Source of the DNA: Isochrysis galbana
Lineage: Eukaryota; Haptophyta; Isochrysidales; Isochrysidaceae
Direction: 5' to 3'
DNA: 64,000 bases
Assembly: GCA_018136815.1 (NCBI GenBank)
Contig: CM030931.1
Location: 3,029,801 to 3,093,800 of the forward strand
Shown here: positions 9,994 to 21,577 of the stretch, one piece after another
How positions within the stretch are numbered: the stretch's first letter is position 1
Layout of the letters: each line of letters starts with the position of its first letter
Translations under genes and position numbers: made by a program
Notes under the pieces: model-generated
The model's database searches: none
What the model saw: only the letters and a program-made list of their open reading frames with translations
What the model was told of the DNA's origin: nothing

Positions 9994-12176
9994 ATGCGCG
10001 CGAGTTCAAGTGAGGTGGACGCGCTCGTCGAGATGCACGCTGCGAGGAGCCAGGCGGACGCACCATTCTCGTATGAGGAGTGGCTCGCCAAGCTGGGTGA
10101 GCGCCACCACCTCTCTCTCGAGGCCACCCCGCCCGCTTTGCCGTGCTCTAAGCCTGCTGCTTGTCCTACGTAGGCGAGACGCCGCAGGCTGGCAGCGCTC
10201 CGCCCACGGCAGAAGACGCGATACCCATGCAGGCGTCACTGACGACGGATTCGTTTGCAAAGCACGAGGCTTCTCTGGAGAAGCTATTGCGTTCCTATGA
10301 TAGGCCCCCGGACACTAGCCGACATCTCGGGACATCTTGCTCCTCGGAGGGAGGCAAGCAGTCTGAGCCCTTGGACGAGGTGCAGCCGTTCTTGTTTTCG
10401 TTGAGAATGCAGCAAGGTGAAGCGCGCTTCGACGCCCGTGTTGCTTCAGATTCCTCATCATCTGAAGCCCATGCAGTGCAACATGCTGCATCCAGCCTGC
10501 CGCTCGAAGCTCACAGGTCGAACACGAACCAATCAGTCGCGCGGAGTGCACTAACCCGTCCATCTGATGGAGATAGCTCGAGCTCACCACGCGTGAGCGA
10601 CGAACGGTACAAAGCTCTTGTCATTGAAATCGGCGCGCTGCAGCGGCAACTAGAATTCGCAACCGACGCTCTGGTCGCCGAGCGCAATCAGACGACAAAG
10701 CTGCAAAGCTTGGTCGACTCGCTTAGAGCTTCCGAGGAACAACAGAGGGCACAATTGCGGGCAGAAATCACAAGATGGCAGCAGGACGTGCATGAGATGC
10801 GGCAATTGCAGGTGCGTGAGGCGTCACTGCAAGACCAGCTATCGACAGCACACCGAGAGCGTGATGAGGCACTACAGGCTGTGGAAGCACAGCGCTGCTG
10901 CGCTCAGGTGCTGCAAGCTGCGATGCGTGAGATGGAGCATGGTCAGCTTGAGGAAAGAAAGCATGTTCGGGTGCTTCACCGCGAGAATGCGACCGTCCGT
11001 TCGCAGCTTTCCCACGCAGAAGGGGCGATTGCTCAGCTTCAGCAGAAACTGGAGAAATTGTCGTGGAAGCATGAGCTCGAAATTGCTGAGATGCGACTCG
11101 CAGAGAAAGAACGCCAGATGCAAATGGAGCAAAGATGGAAAGCGCTGGACGTAGAAGCACAACAGAGATCAATCATCCTGCAACAGAAGGCGCTTCGTGA
11201 GCAGTTTGCTGGCGAGTCAGGAGCCGTGAAGGCTAGGTTAGAGCAGCAGTCAATATCTCAGTGTGAGGACGCATCAGCGAACTTGCAAGGGGAAGCGCCG
11301 TTGCAAGCCCTGCGGGAGTGGGAAGAGCTGTCTTTAGACCAACCTCGACGACAGCTTGCGCAGGAGAAGAAGCACACGCGTTTTGCTAAGTCGACGCCGC
11401 CTCGGCGGCCTCCATCTCAGCATCCGCCAGGGGAGCAGCCACCTGCCTCGCATTCGCCGGTATTCATACGCAACACCCGGAACCAACATGAGGAGATGGA
11501 GCCAAACTTGGAACATTTCATAGCGTCTCAAACGGAGACACAGCCCGATCCTGCTACACTCGCTTTGCCGAAGTTGCCCCCATCCGAGGCGACCGTGCGC
11601 GAGTCTGCGCTAAGACCATTTCCACAGTCTAGACAGCTATCTCTGCACACCACTACATCGTCGCGGGCACGGCACAGCACCTCTCCTCCATGCCGGGCAT
11701 CTTGGGAGACCACTGCTGAAGAGGAAGGGCATGACCATGTCGCTCACCCCGTCCACACCCGAACAGTTGGTCACGGTGAAGCACCGACAAGTACAACGGT
11801 AGGTCAACCTCGAGACCGCCCTCCTCCACTGCTTGCGATGCCTGAGCGGCATCCTTGCAAGGATGCAAATGTGGCACAAATCGCCCAAGCTTCGTGCAAG
11901 GGTAAGGTGGCGGCCGGAGCGAAACCGCCTTTCGCGATCGACGATGCTTGCATCATGCGAGCTCAAGAATCAGCGGAGCCGCTACAAAAACAGCTGACGA
12001 GTTTCTCACTTGAGAAGCGACTGCTCGAAGATGAGTACGCACGTATGCCCCTCACAGCGGGGAAAAGTAGTGCTGAAAGGAAGCGAAAAGCTGACGTGGA
12101 AGCACGCCTTGCCGAAGTGACGAAAGCGATTAGCGAGCTACGCAAACAACTACGTGTAATGGGCGCAACCACGTAA
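9994..12176 (+). CDS. Coiled-coil protein, two exons
   Basis: Exon 1 is 9994-10096 and exon 2 is 10174-12176, joined across a 77-base GT-AG intron in the right phase; the product is about 701 residues. It begins with a short SYEEWLAKLG-like helix. Residues of roughly 150-420 form a long heptad coiled coil (YKALVIEIGALQRQLEFA onward). A low-complexity Pro/Ser/Thr region follows. The C-terminus is a charged helix pair with LEKRLLEDEYARMP and then ERKRKADVEARLAEV. That C-terminal motif looks like those in some centrosomal and ciliary coiled-coil proteins, but I do not recognise a family. A structural or cytoskeletal role is only a guess. Confidence 0.75.
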
Positions 12177-13497
12177 GGCCTCTCAGCTGTTACTCATGGC
12201 AAGGAGCACTTGCACTTGCCATGACTCGCTTTTGCGGTGTGCACACAGCTCTTACGCAAAGGGCTTGATGGCACGCGACTCGGTATTCGGTACGTAGTCA
12301 CGTGTGAGGCAAAAGCAAGCGTGAAGTGTGCGGCTACGTGGTCTAGGTCTAGGAGCGGGAAATTCCAAATTTTGCCATCGGCATCGGCGTTCGAGGAGGC
12401 GCGCAAGCAGCAAGTAGAAATCAGAAATAAGCGATAGCATGGGCGCATGAGCACAAGTGTTATGGCATAAGCATAACCGCATGAGTTAAAGTTATTAGTT
12501 ATGCGTGTGTGAGCAATGGCGAGGGCAGCTGCGGCAGCTGGGCGAGCGTAGCCCCGTGGTGGCGCATGGCTAGTCTTTGGTTTTAGTTGTTAGTTGTAGT
12601 TTCCAACTGAGGGGGGAAGTGGAAAGGGGAGCGGGGTTTGGGGCAAGGGCGTCGTCTCCGGAGGCCAGAGGAAGGGCGAGCTAGAGCTAGAGCTAGTAGT
12701 AATTCTACTAGTAAAATTGTACGTTGTACGGGCATCTTCAATCTTCAAGTTCAAGAGTTTTGATTTTGATTTTGATTTCTTTTAACTGTAACACTTGTTC
12801 GCCAGCGCCAACCAACATCTAGATCCAGTGCACAGTGCACGACGAGACGACGAGAGCCTGTGTTAGAGCTTAGAGCTCTTCTTGTTGTGCGAATATAACC
12901 TTAGTGCTGTGGTCCGTAGCCTTCATCGGCAACGGAGCCCCTACCTCGCGATGGGGGTGTGCGCGGTTGGCGCATGGCTCGTCCGGTGTATGTGGCTAGG
13001 GATGCTAGCCAACAAGATGCTCTACAAGACTACAATTTCTAACCCGTCCAAGGGGAGAGCCTTGTTTTTTTGTTGTGAGAGGAAGCTTAGAAGAAGATGC
13101 GCAGAACTTTCCGTGCGAAGCTTCTCGTTACGTGTGGCCGCCCCTTGCGCTCTCTTGTCACCGCAGAGTGAGAGGCTGAAAGGGGAGAGCGAGAACAAAC
13201 AAGAGAAGAGACAAAGAGGAGAAGAAAGGAGCAAGGAAACCGGGGACGGGAGGAGAGTAGGCGAGAACAGGGGAGAAGAAATGGGTGAATGGGAGAGAAC
13301 GAATAAGAGAAGAAAAAGAGGGAAGTGGAGAGAAGGCAGGCGCGGAGTCGATGAACATAGAGTAGTAGTAGAAAGAAAGAAAGAAGAAAGGAGAGGGAGA
13401 GAGGGAGAGAGAGGGAGAGAGCCGGAAGGGAGAGTAGTGGAGGGAGAGAGAGAAAGGGAGGGGGAGGAAGGGTGGCGAGCACGCTAGACGCCACGCG
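12177..13497. other. Intergenic and 5' leader of the ABC1 kinase gene
   Basis: No gene seen. Bases 12672-12712 hold GAGCTA repeats followed by a small palindrome. From about 13160 to 13480 the plus strand is almost all purine (GAGAGA, GGAAGA), a strand-asymmetric tract ending just before the start codon at 13498. Confidence 0.45.
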
Positions 13498-16029
13498 ATG
13501 CTCTTCGCCGCAGGGACTTGTGCCGCGCTCGCGCTGCTTGCGGGCCCGCCGACGCCGATGCCGCGTGGGCGAGCATCCGTCCGGATGCAGGCTCCCACAG
13601 TCGCGGGCGCCGCCGCCGCCGCCGCCGCCGCCGTGCGCGAGGTCTCGCGAGGTGTGCGGGAGGTGGAGGCGCCAGACACCGATCAATCGTTTGTCGCCAT
13701 GGATGAATCTAGGCTCGACCTCGTAGATGAGGAGGGACTGCCGCTCGTGTACAACAAGGATGCCATTCAACGCTATTGGGACGGCCAGGGTGGGGCGCTG
13801 CAGGCTCGGTGGGCAGAGTTTCTTGGAGTCAGCGTGCCATTCCTGACGCGTGTCGCTGGGCTTCTTGTCTCGGGGGGAGCCGATGCCCTGAACGCAAACG
13901 CGGGTGATCTTGCGCGCGATGCCCGTGAGCGCATTGAGAAGCTCGGGCCGACATACGTTAAGATGGGTCAGATGATGTCGGTGCGGCCGGATGTGCTGCC
14001 ACAGGCAGCTCTTGATCAGCTTGTTGTCTTGCAGGACGGTGTTGAGGGATTCCCCACCGTCACAGCTCGTGAAGTTATTGAACGAGAGCTCGGAGCTCCC
14101 ATTGAAGAGATCTTCTCCGAGTTCGCAGAAGATCCCGCGGCTGCAGCGTCCCTTGCTCAGGTATATCGCGCTGTGTTGCGATCGACAGGAGAGGTTGTTG
14201 CAGTCAAGGTCCAGCGTCCAGGGGTACAAGAGCTCGTATCGAAAGACCTCTATGTGCTCCGCCGTGCCGCTGAGATTTACCAGGGTCTCATCGAGCGCTT
14301 CGCACCACAGCAGCGCACTAATTATGTTGCTTTGCTCAATGAGTGGGCGGTAGGCTTCTACACCGAACTCGATTTCAAGAATGAGGCTGCCAACATGATC
14401 CGGATGGCAAAGGTGCTCGAGGAGGCCGGGATCACGGACGTGGCAGTACCGAAGGTCAACACGGAGCTCACAACGAGGCGCGTCCTCATCTCCGAGTGGA
14501 TCGATGGGAGAAAGCTATCAGACTGCAAGCCTGAAGAAGTCAAAGAGCTGATTGCCATAGGTCAAGAGTGCTTCCTCGTGCAGCTGCTTCAGGCGGGCTT
14601 CTTCCACTCAGATCCACACCCAGGCAACTTGATGCGCCCACATGATCAATCGCGTGCGAAACTCGTTCTGATCGACTTCGGCCTGGTTGCTCGAATTGAT
14701 CGCAAGGACCAGGATCTCATGGTCTCATCCATCATTCATCTGGCCAACAAGGACTACGCTGCCCTCGTGGACGACTTCATCGGACTGCAAATCTTGCCGC
14801 CTGACTGCAATCGCGCGAAGGTAATTCCCTTGATGGACAAGGCACTCTCCCCGTACGTGAAGGGCGGTGGCGCCAAGAAGTACGAGGCTGAACTCCGGCA
14901 AATGTATGGGATGGACGGTTCGACTGAGAGCACCATTGGCGGCTTCCAGGCGATGACGAACGATATGCTGACCGTGCTCAACGACATCCCGTTCTCCATC
15001 CCCCCATACTTCGCTCTTCTCGCGCGGGCTGTTGTCACACTTGAGGGTCTCGCTCTCGGAGCAGATCCTGAATACGGTCTGGTGCTGGAGGCGTACCCTT
15101 TCGTCGCGCGGAAATTGCTGTCTTCTGACCGCCCCGAATTGCAGCAGGCCCTTCAAGAAGTGCTGTATGGAGGAGGCGACCCGTCGCTTGCGGGAGGGAT
15201 CACACCGACCCGGTTGGCTGCCCTCATCAACTCGGCTGCTGGCATCGTTGCCAAGCAAGAGGGCGCTGCTTTTGTTGATCTCGACGCGGTCCCCGAAGGC
15301 GGCCTCAGCCCCTCTGCCGCCGCCAAGTTCCTGCTTTCCGATTCGGCGTCATCCATTCGCGCCGTGCTCGCCGAGGAGGCATTCGGTGCTGCGGACTTGC
15401 TGATCCGGCAAGCACTCCGCAAGGCCATACCGCTTGTTGCAGCCACCTTGCCGCAGCCACCTCGCCTACCTTTCTTACCCCCTCCGCCTGATCCGATGGA
15501 CTTGCCTATCCCGCTGCCGCCTTCGAGAAATGCCGCTCCGGTGTCATCTGGCCCCAGCCTCGCCCTCCCAGCAGTTACATCGGCCCGTCAATTGCTTGAT
15601 GCACTGGCCCCCAAGCTGTCGCGTGAGGAGGAGCTCTACGCGATTTCGCTGGTGGATCTTGCGCGCGGCTCGCTTGGCGAAGATGTTGCTGCCCTCATCG
15701 CCGGCGATCTATCTCAAGATCCCATTGCGGCCGCACGTGTTTCGCTACCATTGGTGTCTGCAGCCCTCGAGGCGCAAGGTGATGCGGCCGACTCGCGTGT
15801 GGTACAGCTAGCTGAGGCCTCGCGAAGGCTCCTCGATTCGCTTCCCCTCGGCGGCGCACGCGGCGATCGCGGTATCGGTGCTCATTCTTCCGGTGATTCG
15901 CTCCGGGAGGTGCTTTCAGAGCTTGACGCCAATGAAAGACACGTGTTGCAAGACCAGGTAGATGACCTTACGACGCGGCTGAGAGAGAGACTGGACGAAC
16001 GACTCGCCGGAGCCATTGCTGGGCGGTAA
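13498..16029 (+). CDS. ABC1/ADCK (UbiB-type) atypical kinase, plastid-targeted
   Basis: An 843-codon intronless frame. The N-terminus MLFAAGTCAALALLAGP is a signal peptide, followed by a transit-like stretch with ASVRMQAP, which fits a complex plastid. The family hallmarks appear in order: KLGPTYVKMGQ (KxGQ, about residue 155), the Ala-rich loop AAASLAQVY (about 215), VAVKVQRPG with the ATP-binding lysine (about 237), FFHSDPHPGN (about 370) and LIDFGL (metal-binding Asp, about 393). This kinase family regulates quinone synthesis and stability, and plastid members associate with plastoglobules. The roughly 300-residue C-terminal extension (Pro-rich linker near 650, then helices) is common in plastid ABC1K proteins. 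The plastid site is inferred from the leader only. Confidence 0.93.
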   Translation: MLFAAGTCAALALLAGPPTPMPRGRASVRMQAPTVAGAAAAAAAAVREVSRGVREVEAPDTDQSFVAMDESRLDLVDEEGLPLVYNKDAIQRYWDGQGGALQARWAEFLGVSVPFLTRVAGLLVSGGADALNANAGDLARDARERIEKLGPTYVKMGQMMSVRPDVLPQAALDQLVVLQDGVEGFPTVTAREVIERELGAPIEEIFSEFAEDPAAAASLAQVYRAVLRSTGEVVAVKVQRPGVQELVSKDLYVLRRAAEIYQGLIERFAPQQRTNYVALLNEWAVGFYTELDFKNEAANMIRMAKVLEEAGITDVAVPKVNTELTTRRVLISEWIDGRKLSDCKPEEVKELIAIGQECFLVQLLQAGFFHSDPHPGNLMRPHDQSRAKLVLIDFGLVARIDRKDQDLMVSSIIHLANKDYAALVDDFIGLQILPPDCNRAKVIPLMDKALSPYVKGGGAKKYEAELRQMYGMDGSTESTIGGFQAMTNDMLTVLNDIPFSIPPYFALLARAVVTLEGLALGADPEYGLVLEAYPFVARKLLSSDRPELQQALQEVLYGGGDPSLAGGITPTRLAALINSAAGIVAKQEGAAFVDLDAVPEGGLSPSAAAKFLLSDSASSIRAVLAEEAFGAADLLIRQALRKAIPLVAATLPQPPRLPFLPPPPDPMDLPIPLPPSRNAAPVSSGPSLALPAVTSARQLLDALAPKLSREEELYAISLVDLARGSLGEDVAALIAGDLSQDPIAAARVSLPLVSAALEAQGDAADSRVVQLAEASRRLLDSLPLGGARGDRGIGAHSSGDSLREVLSELDANERHVLQDQVDDLTTRLRERLDERLAGAIAGR

Positions 16030-17335
16030 TCGCCGGAGCCTCGCCGAGAGTATTTTTAGGAGAGCTTGAAACTTACTATCAACCTACCTTCGTTTCTAAA
16101 TAGGGCGGGCATGGCATCTTGATACACTCTCGGTGATGACGTGTAGTCTTGATTGGAAGCGCCAAGTGGAAGGGTTGAGGTTAGGCGTGGGGCGGTATTG
16201 ATTGAGGATGCACGAGGGTCGTTCAGCGTTGGAGGCTACGTGCTGGGGTCTTCTATGTGTGCACCCCATGTGCTGTGTGTGTCTCCGCTATGGTCAGGTG
16301 TGGCTGCCTGCCTAGAAAGGTTTGGAAAATCAGGAGCAGTTATTTTATTGCTTCTTACCGCATTTCGCCGTCAGCACATAGCAACTGTTGCGGATAACGG
16401 ATAACGGGGGGGCCTTGTACACTTCCCTTTCGTATGTTCCGTTTTTAGGTCTTCCCGCGCGACTCCCTCTCTGTCGCCGCGCCCCAGTTCCCTTCTCCCC
16501 CGCATCGTCCCGTATCGGTCCGTCCCCTCTCTCCTCTCCTCTCCCCGGCTCCCCCGCGGAAGCCCTCTCCCCCCTCTCCCTTCGCCCCTTCCCGTCTCTC
16601 CCCGAGTGCTTCCTTGAGTTTCCGGCCCCCTTGTCTATTTCTTTCCCGCGCGATTCCCCTTCCCCCCCGCGCGTGACGTGTATCCCTCGGTGTCCCGTAT
16701 ACGCTCTGCGCCATCGCTCGAGCGCCCTCTGTGCTCCCTCGACTGCCCTCCGTCCTCGTTCTCGTTTTGCAGGGCCCCGTGATGGTTGATGGTTGAGAGC
16801 GCGCCCATGTCATCGGCCCCGTCCCCGCACGCTTCCCCGGCTCCCCATTGTCCGCCCCCCATGCTCCAAGTGGGCCATACATCTCATGTTACAACTCATC
16901 TCCCATTCACACCCAGTCGCATCAATCACAGCCACAGCTCCACTCGACCCACCAAGGCGGCTTGCCTTCATTTGGTCTTTGGTCTCCTTTCCCTCAGGGT
17001 TTCTTCCCCTCCCGTGGGACTCTCACCCTACCATGAGCCCCCCCGCGAGCACCCCGAAGGAGAGGCCCAGGAGCACCACGTACGCGACGAGATCGGCGTC
17101 GCCTTGGCTCGGCATGAGGGCGCGCCCCGAGAGGGCCTGGTAGATTGACGCCCGTGGCGGTGTGGTGTGTGTGGAGGGGTGTTTTTGAAGGGTATGTTGT
17201 ACGTTGAGATGGGGTGGATGTTGTGCCCATAGGGGCCACCCGGCCTCGGGCCGCGCCGCCGGAGCAGCGCGGCCCTTGCCAGGGCGAGAGGGGCCTCTGC
17301 CATAAGGCATGCCCAATGGAAGGGTGACTGTTTGA
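16030..17335. other. Intergenic
   Basis: No convincing gene. It contains a C-rich tract (16460-16680). The motif AAGGCGGCTTGCCTTCA (from about 16955) recurs near 22832, so dispersed repeat debris is present. Confidence 0.4.
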
Positions 17336-17600
17336 GCCTGGCTTTGATGGGGTGCTGCCAGCAGTCTGCTGCCCCCCATGGGGGAGGCCAGCATGGCTGC
17401 CGTGGGTGGTGTGGCCGGGGCCACGGGCCGTGTGGCGCGACCGGAGTCGCACGCACCTGCTCGGCCTCAGTGGGCGGACGCGGCCGCTTCGACAGCGGCT
17501 GCTCCATGGGCACTGACTGGGAGGGCGCCCTCGGCGGGGGGCCCGAAGGAGAGGGGAGTCGCGGCGGCGCGCTCCATCGCGTCTAAGTATGAACTTAGTT
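17336..17600 (-). mobile_element. Retroposon 5' fragment R-i
   Basis: Read on the minus strand, a hairpin at 17600-17584 (TAAGT...ACTTA) is followed by a start-like GATGGAGCGCGCCGCC and GC-rich sequence, including CCATGGAGCAGCCGCT. The same block occurs in R-h (57697-57941), and a shorter relative is R-j (60242-60360). The predicted peptide MEQPLSKRPRPPTEAEQVR recalls the N-terminal region of LINE L2 (PLSPKRPRQDDPPDQVG), so this is probably a truncated LINE-related 5' end. Confidence 0.6.
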
Positions 17601-17664
17601 AGCTTGCCGGCGAAAAAGAACTTAGAGATCAACGTCTTGACGTGGTGGTGTGCCCGCGACCACA

Positions 17665-17880
17665 ATAAGAAATAAGAAAGCCGATCCGGTGGCTGGGCGC
17701 CCTGCAGGCATGCCGCATCTGGCTAAGATGGCCCGGCAGTATCTTGGTCGTCCACCTGCAGGCTCAGCTGGCGTGGAACGTATGTTTTCAAAAGCGGGCA
17801 AGCTGCATGACGATCTGAAATCGTCTCAAGCGGATGAGAGCCTTGAGCATGCGTTGTTTGCAGCGGCCAACACCGACTGA
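17665..17880 (+). pseudogene. hAT transposase C-terminal dimerisation domain fragment
   Basis: The frame reads PHLAKMARQYLGRPPAGSAG, then VERMFSKAGKLHDDLKSS, and ends in a stop at 17880. This is the hATC block (LA..AR.YL..P..S...ER.FS.AG). No upstream catalytic exons are recognisable, so this is a remnant. Confidence 0.75.
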
Positions 17881-18375
17881 TTGATTGTGATTGTGATTTC
17901 TATGCAAAGAAAGGGAGCTGCTGTGTGCTGTGTGCAGGTTCGGTTAGGGTGCAGTCGTGCTACTGATCCGTACTTGCAAGTAGTACTTGTACTTGCACTA
18001 TTAATTAAGACTTTAGACTTTAGAAGTCGAAGTCGAAGTGCAGGAGACAATTATAGGAGACAAGAAAGAATAATGTGTGGCCTCCTACTCACTCACTCAG
18101 GCCCGGCGCGCGCAGCGCGCGGCGTATGCAACGTGCAACGTTGCACACTGCGGAACCCGGCGCGTGCGCATGCTAATATCTAATATCTACTTATTACTTA
18201 TTAGTTGTCTTTGGCCAAATCCCAATGATCTTCAATACAAATAGTGTGCCACCCCAATGATCTTCAATACAGATAGCACAAAAAGGGGGGCAAATAGACA
18301 ACTATGGACATAGTTGTCTATGATATTCCACGCCTTAGAGCAGCATGAAGGGTGTCTCCGAGGGTCTTTTCGCCG
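17881..18375. other. Intergenic
   Basis: No gene seen. A direct repeat, CCAATGATCTTCAATACA, occurs near 18221 and 18254. A small GC palindrome, GGCGCGCGCAGCGCGC, lies near 18104. Confidence 0.4.
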
Positions 18376-18383
18376 TTTGTGAT

Positions 18384-18595
18384 CCTAGATGGGAAATACG
18401 GTGCTGGGGCCTGCAAATACAAATACAGCCAAATACATATGTATTTGGCCCCCGGCCAAATACATTTCAAATACATTCGAGGCCTACAACCCCGGACGCG
18501 CTTCAAATACAGCCAAATACATATGTAATATGTATTTGTGTATTTGTATTTGGCCTCTGGCCACAAATACGGTAAATACGTATTTCCCATCTAGG
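18384..18595. mobile_element. hAT-type MITE, 212 bp
   Basis: Terminal inverted repeats CCTAGATGGGAAATACG (left) and CGTATTTCCCATCTAGG (right) are perfect over 17 bases. Both sides carry the 8-bp duplication TTTGTGAT (18376-18383 and 18596-18603). The interior is made of CAAATACA-type motifs on both strands, like hAT subterminal transposase-binding repeats. It has no coding capacity. Confidence 0.9.
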
Positions 18596-18603
18596 TTTGT
18601 GAT

Positions 18604-19185
18604 GCGCAATAGACGTGTAACCCCGACTCAATAATGTGACTGGAACAGTAGGTAGAAGATAATGTAATGTGCGAAAACACCGTCACACTCCTAAGTAAAA
18701 ACAAAACGGCCGCCAAGTCCTCTTTTGACGGAACGCGACTTTCCGTGTATTTCAGACGGAGCGTGCCCTTGTGCCCCCCCCCCCCCCCCCTTGCTGCCAA
18801 ATCATTTCCCCACCGCTCGGCGTTAAAAATGAACGCTTGTGAATCACACTCAACCGCCCCCCTAATTTATGAACGCTCCCCCGAATCATCCCCAACGCCA
18901 TGAAAAAAATGAACCTCGATTATTTTTTGATGGTTGACTTGTACTCGATTCTCTTTCACAGCAGTTCTGTGATCCGTCGAGCCCTAGGCCCTCCCGCGCT
19001 TTTCTCCACTAACCGCCTCCCCCCCCCCCCCAACCCAGACTTGCCTCGGCCGCCGCCGCCGCTAGATTCCCCCCCCCCCCCCCCCCCCCCCCATCTTAGC
19101 CCCCTTCAGCCCGCCCACACCACACCACACTGCGCCGCCGGGCCGTCACCCCCCGTCGCGCACAACTCCTTGAGCAGACAGCCAA
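18604..19185. other. Intergenic with C homopolymers, upstream of the PLC-like gene
   Basis: Two long C runs (about 18774-18790 and 19071-19092) precede the PLC-like start. Bases 18719-18740 (CTTTTGACGGAACGCGACTT) recur in inverted orientation at 47349-47370. No gene seen. Confidence 0.45.
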
Positions 19186-21577
19186 ATGGTGACCATTGAC
19201 CCAATGCAGCGGCTCAAGCAGAAGGTGGAACAGATGCTCACAGCGCTGTGCACTTGCTCGCTCCAGCCACTGCGGCATGGGGAGGCCACTGCCGCCCTCG
19301 CCCAGCAGGTTGATGAGCAGTTCAGTCGGGTGTTCTCCTCGACGGAGCGCTGCGATGGTACACCCCTCCGTCGTGAGGCGCGCCTTTCGGGGCGTGCAGA
19401 TGCCGAAGTGTACACTCGGGAAGGCTCTGAGAGCCCGAGCTCATCCCAAGTGAATCGCTGCTCTGAGCGGTGGGCAGCTGACTTAGTGTATGGGCCCGAC
19501 AACCCCAATGCTCCAGTAGCGTTGTCTGATGCTCACAGCACATGGATGGCTCTGTTGCTTCCGGATATGCGTCGTCTAGTGGACGTGACAGCGCTACCAG
19601 GCTCCATGCACTCTTGTTGTTCTCATCAGCGACAAGATGCAAACATCGCTTCTCGGGCACTTTGGCCATGGTCAGCTTCACAAGACTATAGTCTGGCAGC
19701 GCAACTTGAGATGGGGGTCCGAGCTCTAGACTTCTCGCTGTGTTACGAGCAAGATCCAGACCATCATCGTTGCACGAAGTCGTCTGAAAGTCGCCACTAC
19801 AACTACCGACGAATTCCCCGTGTAGAATCTAAAGGCGGCAAGGGTGCTGCAGCGGAGCGAAAGCAACCCCGTCTTGAGAGTGCTCCGCCGCCTGGAGAAA
19901 TTTGGGTTTCGAACAAGCTAGAATCCAATTACACGCTTCGACGAGCGTTGGCTGAGGTTGTCGCATTCTTGCACAACAACCCAACTGAGTTCGTTGTTCT
20001 CTCTTTTGGTCGAGACCCAGATCGAGACAGCACATGGTCAGTCTGTCCTACTCCTCTTTGCCTTTGGAGTTCCAAAGAATTGGTCGCGGCGGCGGGGGCG
20101 ATGCATGCCAGTGGGATGTACACACTCGAAACTCTACTGTTGTGATGATCATTTCAATGCTCTTCCTTGCCTCAGGTGCTACAACGCAAGCAAACTTCTT
20201 TGGTCGTTGCTCCTGACTTGTGGGGCACGCTTGCCTCCTCATGGTCGCGATCCGACCTCATCTACAATCGCTGAGCTGCGTGGTCTAGTAATTCCCGCGC
20301 CGCGTGAGCCAGGCGTCATGCTCGCCACAGGTTTATTGAGCCGCGCACATGCACACGAGCAGGGTGCGTGGGGAGTGCCTTGTGGCGTCATCTTGCCGAG
20401 GCACCTCTATGGTACGCTCGAGGTAGTATCAACGTGTCATAGTAAATCCGCTGCCACATCGGCACGCATCCTGCAGTCTGCTTTTTTTGACGCATTCAGA
20501 TCCTCTCAGGCGGGCGAGCCACGCAGCATGCGATGGTTCCGTATCGGTTGTGGTGGCATGCTGCGTCCGCACAGACAGATGCGGCCCGTCACCCATGCCC
20601 TCGCGGTGAGTCTCGTCCTCGAATGGCTATTAGTCCCCAATGCTCGCTCTCTCGCGCTGGGAATTATATCTGCTGAGTATGTGACCAAGGAGCTGGTCGA
20701 AGCCATTTACCTCCAGAATTGCCGTGATGCAACTCAACTCGCCGCCATGGACTATTCTAACAACGAGAGAAACGAATCGATCGCCAATTTCTGTACCTCC
20801 TATCATTCCCCATCCCCTGACACACAGCTCGGCGACATGCCGAGCTCGTCAAGAGTTGCCCATCCCCTCTGCGTGGCAGAAGTCCGCGCCGCGCAAGCCC
20901 GTTGGCTAGAATGGGCCAAAAGCCTGCCTCTGCTCGCTTCCGTCCACGATGAGTTTGTGGCCTCGCGTCCTTGGGCGGAACTTGATACTCACCATCAGGC
21001 AAAAAGCGCTGCTTGTTCCTCTCGAGCGCCTTCTTGCACCTCCACGCAAGTGGACTTAGCATTTACTCGCGGCGCAACTGCACATTCCATCGAGCGCTAC
21101 TCCTCTGGATTGTCCAGCTCTTCAGCTTCCACATCGGCCGCGGCCTCTCGCACCCCGTCAGGCCGCAGCACGCCATCACACGCCGATGCCCGATCGTCAT
21201 CCTTAGACCTACATGCTGCAAGCCGTGGAGAGGGAAGTCGAAGCCCCTCGGATTTCTCCTCAACAGCCTCATCCTCTGCCGAGTCCCCAGCGGGGGATTC
21301 GCCAGTTCCTTGTCTACGTCCATCATCGACGAAGAGTTCTAGACATCGGAGCAACGGCCGTGCCTCCCCGACAGACACAAGCTCCAAAACGAGCAATGCC
21401 CAAAGCAAGATAGGCCAGGGTCGTAACATGCGAGGCAGTGGCAGGCCGGGTCGCTCATCGCCTACTTCGAAGGCAAAGGCCATGGCCCATGATGGCCGCA
21501 CACCTCGGACTGAGCCGCGTCATGCAGGGCGGTCGCGAGCGCACCAAAGCCCCCGCGACTACCTTGCGACATATTGA
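19186..21577 (+). CDS. PI-PLC X-domain-like phosphodiesterase, possibly inactive
   Basis: Exon 1 19186-20036 and exon 2 20176-21577 join at a GT-AG intron (codon TG|G), giving 750 residues. Residues of roughly 115-280 show the PLC-X TIM-barrel pattern: ALPGSMHS, then LAAQLEMGVRALDFSLCYE, then LRRALAEVVAFLHNNPTEFV, and further on IISAEYVTKELVEAIYLQN. The last 220 residues are Ser-rich and low complexity. In active enzymes the first catalytic His follows LPG(S/T) directly and a second sits in an HG motif. Here the first reads GSMHS, shifted by one, and the second position reads WVSNKL, so activity is doubtful. Around 20176-20270 a second frame (SLVVAPDLWGTLASSW) also looks coding, so the exon boundary there is uncertain. 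Confidence 0.75.

Noticed and set aside
12882..13487. 201-codon plus-strand open frame before the ABC1 kinase
   Set aside because: Its C-terminal half is a GA/GGA purine tract read as Glu/Arg/Gly, and it shows no domain. It is better explained as leader DNA of the kinase gene.
13087..14229. Long minus-strand frame over the ABC1 kinase start
   Set aside because: Antisense shadow of the kinase and of the purine tract; it has no homology-like features.
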